A stretch of DNA of 13,314 nt from NCBI GenBank assembly GCA_031178805.1, contig JAPSIJ010000029.1, positions 1 to 13,314 of the forward strand. The letters run 5' to 3'. Shown piece by piece: positions 1 to 5,003 of this stretch (its first letter is position 1; every line of letters begins with the position of its first letter). The DNA comes from Cellulomonas sp. Its GTDB lineage: Bacteria; Actinomycetota; Actinomycetes; Actinomycetales; Cellulomonadaceae. The notes under the pieces are model-generated. The model did not search any database, had not been told where the DNA came from, and was given only the letters and a program-made list of their open reading frames with translations. The position numbers and the translations under genes are program-made.

Positions 1-805
1 GCGGGTCGACCGGCCGGTCGCGGTCGACCGCGAGGAGCCCGACCGGCAGCACGGCCACCGGGAGCACCATCAGCAGCTGGGCCGACGGCCGCCGGGACCG
101 CGGCGCGCCGTCGGGCGTCCCCAGCAGGGTCATGGAGGGGTGCAGGGCGGCGAGCGCGAACATCATCATGTTGACCACGCCCATCGGCGCGACGGACGCG
201 TCCAGCGCCGCGGCGCGCTGGCCGTTGACGGTGCACAGCAGGTCGTACGCCAGCGACCCGAACGCGCCCACCAGGATCAGCACGAGGGCGGGCACGAGCC
301 GGGCGCGCGACAGCAGCAGCCACAGCAGGACGCCGATCAGCGCCAGGTCCAGCACCGGGGTGTACCGCACCAGCCACGACCCGCCGCCCGGCCCCGCCGC
401 GAGCCCGAGCAGCAGGAGCTCCAGCGCGAACAGCCCCGTGACGACGACCAGGATCGTCATGTCCAGGACCCGGCCGGCCGACCGGCTCCGCCGGGAGCCG
501 TCGCGCAGCAGGCTCGGCAGCGCGGCCGCGGCGCACAGCTGCCCGGCCGTGGTCGCCACCGCCGTCACCGTGGTCTGCGTGCCCGCGAGCAGCGTCGCCG
601 TGCTGCTGACGGCGATCAGCGCGACGAACGTCGTCGTCATGACCCAGGGGAGCAGCCGGGACGGCCGGTGCCGCAGGACGCCGACGGCCATCAGCGCCGC
701 CGCCACCCAGTTGGAGCCGACGAGCAGCGCCGGCCGCGCCTCCGGGACGACGAGCGCGGCCCCCGCGGCGGCGGCCACGAGCGCCACCTGCACCGTCAGG
801 CGCAT
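1..805 (-). CDS. Multi-pass membrane protein, N-terminal part (possibly the sensor half of a GGDEF/EAL protein)
   Basis: The frame opens with ATG at 805-803 and runs off the left edge without a stop, giving 268 visible residues. A GAGGAAGG ribosome binding site lies 7 nt upstream of the ATG (813-820), which fixes the start. The visible part is almost entirely membrane: about nine hydrophobic segments at roughly residues 4-24, 28-45, 52-75, 79-99, 115-137, 148-166, 168-190, 203-224 and 242-260, joined by short Arg-rich or polar loops. The stretch AALHPSM near residue 220 is familiar to me from the membrane regions of actinobacterial diguanylate cyclase/phosphodiesterase proteins, where about ten helices precede GGDEF and EAL domains. 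No catalytic domain is visible here, so that assignment is an inference. It could equally be another multi-pass sensor or an uncharacterised membrane protein. It is the last gene of the minus-strand run and is separated from the kinase-like gene upstream by a strong hairpin. Confidence 0.8.
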   Translation of the reverse strand, partial: MRLTVQVALVAAAAGAALVVPEARPALLVGSNWVAAALMAVGVLRHRPSRLLPWVMTTTFVALIAVSSTATLLAGTQTTVTAVATTAGQLCAAAALPSLLRDGSRRSRSAGRVLDMTILVVVTGLFALELLLLGLAAGPGGGSWLVRYTPVLDLALIGVLLWLLLSRARLVPALVLILVGAFGSLAYDLLCTVNGQRAAALDASVAPMGVVNMMMFALAALHPSMTLLGTPDGAPRSRRPSAQLLMVLPVAVLPVGLLAVDRDRPVDP

Positions 806-978
806 CGGACCACCTTCCTCGGTGCGGACGTGCTCTCCCGCTTCGTCCCATCGGCCGGGACGTCGGCGCAGGCAAGCGTTCCACCGGGTGAAGTGCCCCC
901 AGCGACCGCGCCCGAGACACCACCACGGCGCAATCGATCGCGTGCGCCGTGGTGGTGTCTCGTGCGCCCTCGTGGGGG
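806..978. other. Intergenic region between the kinase-like and membrane-protein genes
   Basis: This 173-bp gap has no convincing coding sequence. It holds the first 55-bp hairpin repeat (913-967) next to the end of the kinase-like gene, and the ribosome binding site of the membrane-protein gene at 813-820. The promoter of the membrane-protein gene should lie between the two, but I see no clear -35/-10 pair. Confidence 0.6.
913..967 (-). repeat. 55-bp hairpin repeat, copy 1 (terminator-like)
   Basis: A perfect 20-bp inverted repeat (arms 913-932 and 943-962) encloses a 10-nt loop at 933-942. The left arm reads CGAGACACCACCACGGCGCA. Read on the minus strand, the element starts 11 nt after the stop codon of the kinase-like gene, which is where an intrinsic terminator would sit, but there is no T-run. 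A second copy with the same orientation and loop length lies at 1566-1620; the two match at 48 of 55 positions, with the first 27 minus-strand bases identical. Confidence 0.85.
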
Positions 979-1545
979 CTAGCGCAGACGGAACGTGCCG
1001 GCGGCCACCGCCGCCGCGACGGTGCGGACCGTGTCCGCCGGGGACTGGGCGGCGGTGTCGAGGGCGTGCGGCTCCAGCGGGCCCAGGTCGGCGAACTGCG
1101 ACCACATCGCGCGGACCGGCTCCGCGGCGACCAGCGCGCCGGGGTCCGTCCGGGCCTGCGCGCGGCGCAGCGTGGTGGCGAGCGGCGGGCGGAGCACGAC
1201 GTAGTGCACCTCCGGCCCGCCCTCCGGTCCGCCCGCCGTGCCGCCGCCCGCCAGCGCGGACCGGACGTGGTCCAGCAGCCACGGCCCGACGACCGCGTCG
1301 ACCACGACGGTGTAGCCGCCGTCGGCGTAGGCGCGCGCGGCGGCCCCGACCGCGGCGAGCACCGTCCGGTTCTGCGCGTCGGCCTCGGGCCGGTACGGCG
1401 GGACCCCGCCGGCGACGACGGCGCGCCAGAAGTCGTCCCCGTGCAGGTGCACGCCGTGCCGGTAGGTGCCGGCGAGCCCGCGGGCGGTCGTCGTCTTGCC
1501 CGCGCCCGGCGGCCCGCTGAGCAGCACGACCGGCGCGGGTGTCAT
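979..1545 (-). CDS. P-loop kinase-like ATPase (AAA_33/zeta-toxin-like fold)
   Basis: A 188-aa protein starting at ATG 1545-1543, with a GAGG ribosome binding site about 5 nt upstream, and ending in TAG. A canonical Walker A loop, GPPGAGKTT, lies at residues 11-19, right after the first hydrophobic strand. An HGDDFW motif at about 35-40 resembles the strand-2 acidic substrate site of small-molecule kinases. A second hydrophobic strand, YTVVVDAVV (78-86), is followed by an Arg-rich lid-like segment RRAQAR (127-132). Length and layout fit single-domain nucleotide or small-molecule kinases such as the AAA_33, chloramphenicol-phosphotransferase-like and zeta-toxin-like groups. The substrate cannot be told from sequence. 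There is no antitoxin-like partner beside it, so a toxin role is unlikely. The gene is bracketed by two copies of the 55-bp hairpin repeat, which suggests it is transcribed on its own. Confidence 0.85.
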   Translation of the reverse strand: MTPAPVVLLSGPPGAGKTTTARGLAGTYRHGVHLHGDDFWRAVVAGGVPPYRPEADAQNRTVLAAVGAAARAYADGGYTVVVDAVVGPWLLDHVRSALAGGGTAGGPEGGPEVHYVVLRPPLATTLRRAQARTDPGALVAAEPVRAMWSQFADLGPLEPHALDTAAQSPADTVRTVAAAVAAGTFRLR

Positions 1546-1565
1546 GCGCGCCTCGCGAGGGCGCA

Positions 1566-1620
1566 CGAGACGCGACGACGGCGCAGCAGATCTCGTGCGC
1601 CGTGGTGGTGTCTCGTGCGC
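1566..1620 (-). repeat. 55-bp hairpin repeat, copy 2 (terminator-like)
   Basis: Imperfect 20-bp inverted repeat (17 of 20 paired) with arms at 1566-1585 and 1596-1615 and a 10-nt loop. Its minus-strand 5' half is identical to copy 1 at 913-967. It lies 7 nt past the stop codon of the GH26-like gene, so it is in the same position relative to its upstream gene as copy 1. The 17-nt sequence TCTCGTGCGCCGTGGTG occurs twice in tandem (from 1591 and from 1611), so the element partly duplicates itself toward the GH26-like stop codon. Confidence 0.85.
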
Positions 1621-1627
1621 CGTGGTG

Positions 1628-2830
1628 TCACGGGCGGCAGGGGGTGACGTCGCCGGCCTCGTGGACCCACGCCGGCAGGTCGGCGCGGAAGGCCTCCGCG
1701 ACGGCCGGGTCGCCGCTGAGCGACCACTGCACCACGCCGTCGACCTCGGTCTCGTGCTTGTCCCAGTCGAACCAGTTGACCAGCCGCAGCGCCGGCACGC
1801 GCTCGTGCACGTCGTCGGCGAGCACCTGCTGCCACCAGGCCTGCTTGATCGCCAGCGCGGTCGCGGCGTCCGCCCCGGCGGTGACGAACGCGGCGGTCTC
1901 CGGGATGGCGAGCGGCTTGCCGCGGGACTGCGCGTAGTCGGCGGCGAAGTCGGGCAGCGCGGAGTCGTCGCCACCGGTCCCGGCGTAGGTGCCGGTCAGC
2001 TGGTCGACGAACTTCGTGGGCTCGGGCACGACGTCCTCGCCCCACGGGTACACCTCGCCCCAGTGGTACAGCGACATACCGATCCAGTCGACCGCGTCGT
2101 CCCCGGGGTAGTACGGCGCGTACGGGTCGTCGGCGCCGGTCAGCGTGCCGTCGCCGTCGGTGTCCAGCAGCGCGAAGGCGGGCGTGCCGGGCTGCGCCTC
2201 GTGCTCCCCGCCGGAGAACGGGTAGCCGCCGCCGTAGTTCGGCGCCCAGAGCGTCTGCGTGCCGGGGGCGTCGGCGTGCACGGCCGCCGCGACCCGGCGG
2301 AACGTCTCCACGTACTCCGCCGGCTGCTGGCCCCAGGCGTACCAGGAGCCGTTCATCTCGTGCGCGAACCGCAGCAGCACGGGCACGCCGGTGCCGTTGA
2401 TCTCCGCCAGCAGGTCGACCACGTCCGCGACGACCGTGTCGGTCACGGCCGCGAGCCCCTCGCGCGGCTCCAGCGTGAGCACCAGCACGCCGCCGGCCTG
2501 CGCCACCTGCTGCGCCGCGGCGCGGACGTTCTGCAGGTCGGTGTCGTCCATCGGCACGTCGCTGAACGACACGGCGGCCGCGGGCGCCAGCTGCGTGGCC
2601 TCGGTGAACTGCGCGAGCGTCTCCTGCCCCCAGTCCGGGTTCACGCCGAGGGCGACGCCGTCCGCGGGGAACGCGTCCGACGGCAGGACCGCCGTGCAGG
2701 GCGCCGGGGACGGCGACGCGGCGCCGCCGGTGGTGCCGTCGGCCGGGGCGGTGCACCCGGCGGCGAGCAGCGCGACGCCGACGCCCGCCGTGACGAGACC
2801 GGTGCTGCGGGGACGGGGACTGCGGGACAC
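1628..2830 (-). CDS. GH26-like glycoside hydrolase lipoprotein (beta-mannanase type)
   Basis: Probably a surface-anchored enzyme that cleaves beta-mannan or a related beta-glycan. I chose GTG 2830-2828 because GAGGAG lies 4 nt before it; an in-frame GTG at 2842 adds four residues but has no ribosome binding site. The 400-aa product opens with an Arg-rich n-region, a hydrophobic stretch and the lipobox LAAGC (lipidated Cys 26), followed by a Thr/Ser/Pro/Ala linker. The catalytic domain carries RFAHEMNGSWYAWG, the GH26 acid/base signature (Glu about 158), and a late KPLAIPETA strand whose Glu (about 311) fits the nucleophile. A 12-residue calcium-loop motif of EF-hand/dockerin form, with Asp at positions 1, 3, 5 and 12, sits at about 223-234 inside the domain. 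No carbohydrate-binding module is visible. It follows the arsenate reductase gene after about 110 bp that includes a hairpin. The GH26 clan is well supported; the exact substrate is inferred. Confidence 0.88.
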   Translation of the reverse strand: MSRSPRPRSTGLVTAGVGVALLAAGCTAPADGTTGGAASPSPAPCTAVLPSDAFPADGVALGVNPDWGQETLAQFTEATQLAPAAAVSFSDVPMDDTDLQNVRAAAQQVAQAGGVLVLTLEPREGLAAVTDTVVADVVDLLAEINGTGVPVLLRFAHEMNGSWYAWGQQPAEYVETFRRVAAAVHADAPGTQTLWAPNYGGGYPFSGGEHEAQPGTPAFALLDTDGDGTLTGADDPYAPYYPGDDAVDWIGMSLYHWGEVYPWGEDVVPEPTKFVDQLTGTYAGTGGDDSALPDFAADYAQSRGKPLAIPETAAFVTAGADAATALAIKQAWWQQVLADDVHERVPALRLVNWFDWDKHETEVDGVVQWSLSGDPAVAEAFRADLPAWVHEAGDVTPCRP

Positions 2831-2890
2831 GGGGCTCCTCACGCGTCGGGGCGCGGCGGACCAGGCCGGGCCGCCACCGACGACAGGGTC

Positions 2891-2931
2891 GCACGGCGGG
2901 CGCCGTGCCGCGTGCCGCGGCGTGCCCGCCG
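2891..2931 (-). terminator. Hairpin region after the arsenate reductase gene
   Basis: Two mutually exclusive stems lie just past the ArsC stop codon. One has 7 bp (2891-2897 with 2902-2908, loop of 4). The other has 8 bp (2894-2901 with 2924-2931). Both are pure or nearly pure G+C and neither has a T-run, as is usual for terminators in high-GC actinobacteria. In DNA this rich in GC, chance stems are common, so support is moderate. Confidence 0.4.
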
Positions 2932-2940
2932 CGGGGTGGC

Positions 2941-3369
2941 TCAGGCCGTGACCGGCGCCACGCCGAGCTCGGCCAGCAGCGCGAGCACCCGGCCGCGGAT
3001 CTCGTCGCGGATCGGCCGCACGGCCTCGATGCCCTGGCCGGCGGGGTCGGCGAGGTCCCAGTCCTCGTACCGCTTGCCGGGGAACACCGGGCAGACGTCG
3101 CCGCAGCCCATCGTGATGACGACGTCGGACGCCTGGACGGCCTCGGTGGTGAGCACCTTCGGGCGCTCGGCGCGGATGTCGATGCCCTCCTCGAGCATCG
3201 CGGCCACCGCCACCGGGTTGATCTGCTCGGCGGGCAGCGACCCGGCGGAGCGCACCTCGACCGCCCCGCCGGACAGGGCGCGCAGGTAGCCCGCGGCCAT
3301 CTGGGACCGTCCGGCGTTGTGCACGCAGACGAACAGGGCGGACGGGGACGACGGCGTGGTCTCGGTCAC
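2941..3369 (-). CDS. arsC: Arsenate reductase, arsenate-mycothiol transferase type (low-molecular-weight phosphatase family)
   Basis: A cytosolic enzyme predicted to form an arseno-thiol adduct from As(V), leading to reduction to As(III) with mycothiol in actinobacteria. I take GTG 3369-3367 as the start because GAGGAG lies 6 nt upstream; an in-frame ATG at 3423 has no ribosome binding site. The 142-aa product carries the phosphatase P-loop CVHNAGRS (Cys 15 to Arg 21), a SAGS strand (41-44), TMGCGDVCP with Cys 89 and Cys 93, and YEDWDLADPAGQ (101-112), whose DP pair fits the general-acid loop. These match actinobacterial arsenate-mycothiol transferases more closely than the tyrosine phosphatases. 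No ArsR repressor, arsenite exporter or ArsI/ArsM gene is visible nearby, so it stands outside a recognisable ars operon. A role in general protein dephosphorylation is possible but less likely. Confidence 0.9.
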   Translation of the reverse strand: MTETTPSSPSALFVCVHNAGRSQMAAGYLRALSGGAVEVRSAGSLPAEQINPVAVAAMLEEGIDIRAERPKVLTTEAVQASDVVITMGCGDVCPVFPGKRYEDWDLADPAGQGIEAVRPIRDEIRGRVLALLAELGVAPVTA

Positions 3370-3447
3370 GGGTGGCTCCTCGGTGGCAGGGGCCGCGTCC
3401 TCGCCGGACGCGTCGCGGGTCATCGTCGCAGACGGGGCGGCCCCGCC

Positions 3448-3466
3448 GGGCGCGGGGCCCGCGCCC
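3448..3466 (-). terminator. GC-rich hairpin after the PPOX-family gene
   Basis: Stem of 8 bp (3448-3455 with 3459-3466) with a 3-nt loop, starting 7 nt past the PPOX stop codon on the minus strand. There is no T-run. It could end the PPOX transcript before arsC, but it rests only on position and stem quality. Confidence 0.4.
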
Positions 3467-3473
3467 GTGCGGC

Positions 3474-3875
3474 TCAGGCCAGGTGCGAGGAGGACATCGC
3501 CCGGTCCGCCGTCACGCGGAGCACCACGCGCTCGGGGTCGTGCTCCCGGTGACGGTAGCGCTCGCCGTACCGGCGCAGCGCGTCGGCGATCTCGTCGGGG
3601 TCCTCGACGACCTCGACGGTGCCCTCGAGGGTGAGCCAGCGGCGGCCGTCGACCTGGCAGAGCGCGGCGCGGCCGAGCGGCTCGCCGGGCGCGCGCCGGG
3701 CGTTCGCGACCTTCGCGGTGCGGCGGCGCGTCGTGATCCGGGCGACCCCCGCGTCGGCGTCCCACGTGAACGCGACCGGCACCACGTGCGGGGTGCCGTC
3801 GGCGCGCAGCGTGGTCAGGGTCGCGAGGTGCCGGTCGGTGACGAACTGCAGCCGGGCGGGGGAGAGGCGGAGCAC
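3474..3875 (-). CDS. PPOX-class flavin/F420-dependent oxidoreductase
   Basis: A 133-aa protein of the split-barrel pyridoxamine-phosphate-oxidase-like fold, a family that binds FMN or the deazaflavin F420 and reduces small molecules; the substrate cannot be read from sequence. The N-terminal motif RHLATLTTLRADGTPHVVPVAFTW (about 15-38) is typical: helix, first strand, then the G-x-P-H-x-V-P-V strand. RRRTAKVAN (50-58) fits the basic cofactor-phosphate segment, and VDGRRWLTLEGTVEVVEDP (75-93) is the conserved central strand pair. GTG 3875-3873 is the start that gives the family's normal N-terminus. It has no ribosome binding site, but a TACGCT -10-like box ends exactly 6 nt upstream, which fits a leaderless mRNA. 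The frame stays open upstream through a tandem repeat, but that extension is low-complexity Arg/Gly/Pro and is not family-like. Length matches the short members of the family. Confidence 0.85.
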   Translation of the reverse strand: MLRLSPARLQFVTDRHLATLTTLRADGTPHVVPVAFTWDADAGVARITTRRRTAKVANARRAPGEPLGRAALCQVDGRRWLTLEGTVEVVEDPDEIADALRRYGERYRHREHDPERVVLRVTADRAMSSSHLA

Positions 3876-3881
3876 CCGGCG

Positions 3882-3887
3882 AGCGTA
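3882..3887 (-). promoter_or_regulatory. Putative -10 box of a leaderless PPOX transcript
   Basis: On the minus strand TACGCT (TANNNT pattern) occupies -12 to -7 relative to the GTG start at 3875. This is the spacing expected if transcription begins on the first base of the start codon. No good -35 hexamer is seen; the place where it should lie falls inside the 32-bp tandem repeat. Confidence 0.4.
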
Positions 3888-3890
3888 CGC

Positions 3891-3962
3891 GGCCCCCGGC
3901 GGACCGACGGCGGCCGGCGCCCGGCCCCCGGCGGACCGACGGCGGCCGGCGCCCGGCCCCCG
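3891..3962. repeat. Perfect 32-bp tandem direct repeat, 2.25 copies
   Basis: Two exact adjacent copies (3891-3922 and 3923-3954) of a GC-only-but-two-A unit beginning GGCCCCCGGCGGACCGACGG, followed by 8 bases of a third copy (3955-3962). It fills most of the gap between the ASCH gene and the PPOX gene and starts 4 bp upstream of the putative PPOX -10 box. It may be replication slippage, or a duplicated regulator site. Confidence 0.92.
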
Positions 3963-4000
3963 ACGCCGCCACGACGCCCTCGCCGCGGACCCGGGCGTCG

Positions 4001-4519
4001 TCAGTCGGCCGCGTCCGGCGGCCACACCACCCGGAACCGCTCGAGGACGATCTCGTCCGTCTCGCTCCACACCGCGCCGCGGGCCGCGCACGTGCGCTCC
4101 CAGTAGCGGCGGTGCTCCTCGCGCCAGCTGCGCAGGCTGCGGTCGTCTTCGCCCTCGTCGAAGGCGAAGTCGGCGTCCACCTCGCGGAAGGTCGCGATCC
4201 GGAGCTCGGTCGTGCGCAGGACGAGCACCGGCGCCCAGCGGCCGTCGCAGGCGACCCAGTGCGCACCGACCCGCGGCAGCGGGTCGCCGCGCTGCGCGAA
4301 CTCCGCGACCAGCTCGGCGGTCGCCCGCTTGGCGCCGTACCGCACCACGCCCAGCAGCTCGTCGGCGAGCTCGACCGAGTCGCCGAACCGGTCGACGACG
4401 TACTCGTCGCCCGCGGCGACGGCCTCCGGGTGCGCGGCGACGTACTCGTGCCAGAGCGCGGCGGCCGCCGTGGTGTCGAGCGGGCCGGGGGGTGTGCGGG
4501 GGCGGGACGGGGTGGTCAC
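4001..4519 (-). CDS. ASCH-domain protein
   Basis: A 172-aa protein with one ASCH domain, the PUA-like beta-barrel fold thought to bind RNA or nucleotides. GTG 4519-4517 is the start; GAGG lies about 9 nt upstream. The family pattern is clear: FGDSVELADELLGVVRYGAKRATA (about 45-68) is the helix and GxKxxT segment. Next come GDPLPRVGAHWVACDG (78-93) and PVLVLRTTELRIATFREVDADFAFDEGEDD (97-126), whose acidic EGE-DxSLxxWR ending is typical of bacterial ASCH proteins. SWREEHRRYWER (131-142) closes the core. Family members have been linked to RNA processing or to N4-acetylcytidine hydrolysis (YqfB); I cannot say whether this one shares such an activity. Only 37 bp separate it from the STAS gene upstream on the same strand, so the two may be co-transcribed. 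Confidence 0.88.
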   Translation of the reverse strand: MTTPSRPRTPPGPLDTTAAAALWHEYVAAHPEAVAAGDEYVVDRFGDSVELADELLGVVRYGAKRATAELVAEFAQRGDPLPRVGAHWVACDGRWAPVLVLRTTELRIATFREVDADFAFDEGEDDRSLRSWREEHRRYWERTCAARGAVWSETDEIVLERFRVVWPPDAAD

Positions 4520-4556
4520 CGACGCATCCTCGCAGCCCGGCGCCGCCGGGTCGGCG

Positions 4557-4874
4557 CTACGGGACGACGGTCAGGCGCGGCAGGACGTGCGTCTCGGCGA
4601 GCAGCCGCAGCACGAACGGCGACGCGCCGGTGCAGACGAGCCGGCCGCCCGTGAGCTCGCGCGCCACGGCGAGGCGAGCGACCAGCCCGATGGCCGCCGC
4701 GTCGAGGAACGTCACGCCGCTCAGGTCGAGGCCCCGGGTCCACCCGGGTGCCCCCGGCGGCGTCCCGCGCGTGAACACGCCGACCACGTCGTGGTCGACC
4801 TCCCCGGTCAGCACGAGCGTGGTCGGGTCGGTCGCGTGGACGGCGATCCGGCCGGCGGACTCGGTGGGCGGCAC
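4557..4874 (-). CDS. STAS-domain protein (anti-sigma-factor-antagonist-like)
   Basis: A single STAS domain of 105 aa. The best start is GTG 4874-4872, which gives the usual domain length; another in-frame GTG at 4928 would add 18 residues of Arg/Ala/Gly-rich sequence. A GGAGG lies about 14 nt upstream, a rather long spacing, so the start is uncertain. The first strands, RIAVHATDPTTLVLTGEVD (9-27), and the central GLDLSGVTFLDAAAIGLVARL (48-68) match SpoIIAA-like proteins. At the phosphorylation site the usual D-S is D58-A59, so the Ser that anti-sigma kinases phosphorylate is missing. It may act as a constitutive binding partner or in a different sensory complex. No anti-sigma kinase or sigma gene is visible. 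It is divergent from the LAL regulator gene with 129 bp between them and lies 37 bp upstream of the ASCH gene. Confidence 0.82.
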   Translation of the reverse strand: MPPTESAGRIAVHATDPTTLVLTGEVDHDVVGVFTRGTPPGAPGWTRGLDLSGVTFLDAAAIGLVARLAVARELTGGRLVCTGASPFVLRLLAETHVLPRLTVVP

Positions 4875-4967
4875 CCTGCACCCATCGGCCTCCCGGGCGG
4901 GCGCACGAGGGCCTGCGCCGCCTTTCACCCGCGGTGCGGGGGCGGGGGACGGCGGAGGCGGGGCGTC

Positions 4968-4997
4968 TGGACAGGGCTCGGCGGGGTCCGGGATGCT
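4968..4997 (+). promoter_or_regulatory. Putative promoter of the LAL regulator gene (leaderless)
   Basis: TGGACA (4968-4973) resembles a -35 box and is followed after 18 nt by GATGCT (4992-4997), which keeps the A2 and T6 of a -10 box. The -10 would place the transcription start exactly on the A of the ATG at 5004, and no ribosome binding site is visible there. The match to consensus is modest. Confidence 0.35.
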
Positions 4998-5003
4998 CCC
5001 GTC

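Noticed and set aside
979..1545. Zeta-toxin or antibiotic-phosphotransferase identity for the kinase-like protein
   Set aside because: Only the generic P-loop layout is visible. There is no antitoxin gene and no substrate motif that would separate these families.
132..1647. Long open plus-strand frames opposite the membrane-protein and kinase-like genes
   Set aside because: Translations are Arg/Pro-rich without any domain, and they pass through the hairpin repeat; the minus-strand genes have ribosome binding sites and coherent domains.
3891..3962. CRISPR-like or attachment-site reading of the 32-bp repeats
   Set aside because: The copies are directly adjacent without spacers, and no cas gene, integrase or tRNA is present.
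1628..4874. A defence or stress island made of the STAS, ASCH, PPOX and ArsC genes
   Set aside because: Hairpins and independent promoter-like sites divide the genes, no shared pathway links them, and none is a known defence effector.
848..4889. GCCGATGG on the minus strand at 848-855 and 4882-4889, like the -10 box of FliA/WhiG promoters (GCCGATAA)
   Set aside because: No TAAA-type -35 box lies 15-16 nt upstream of either site, and two mismatches from consensus occur in the same place.
4212..5003. Open plus-strand frame extending the LAL regulator about 260 codons upstream of 5004
   Set aside because: The translation is Arg/Ser/Ala-rich and unlike LAL proteins, it lies opposite the ASCH and STAS genes, and the family N-terminus starts right after ATG 5004.
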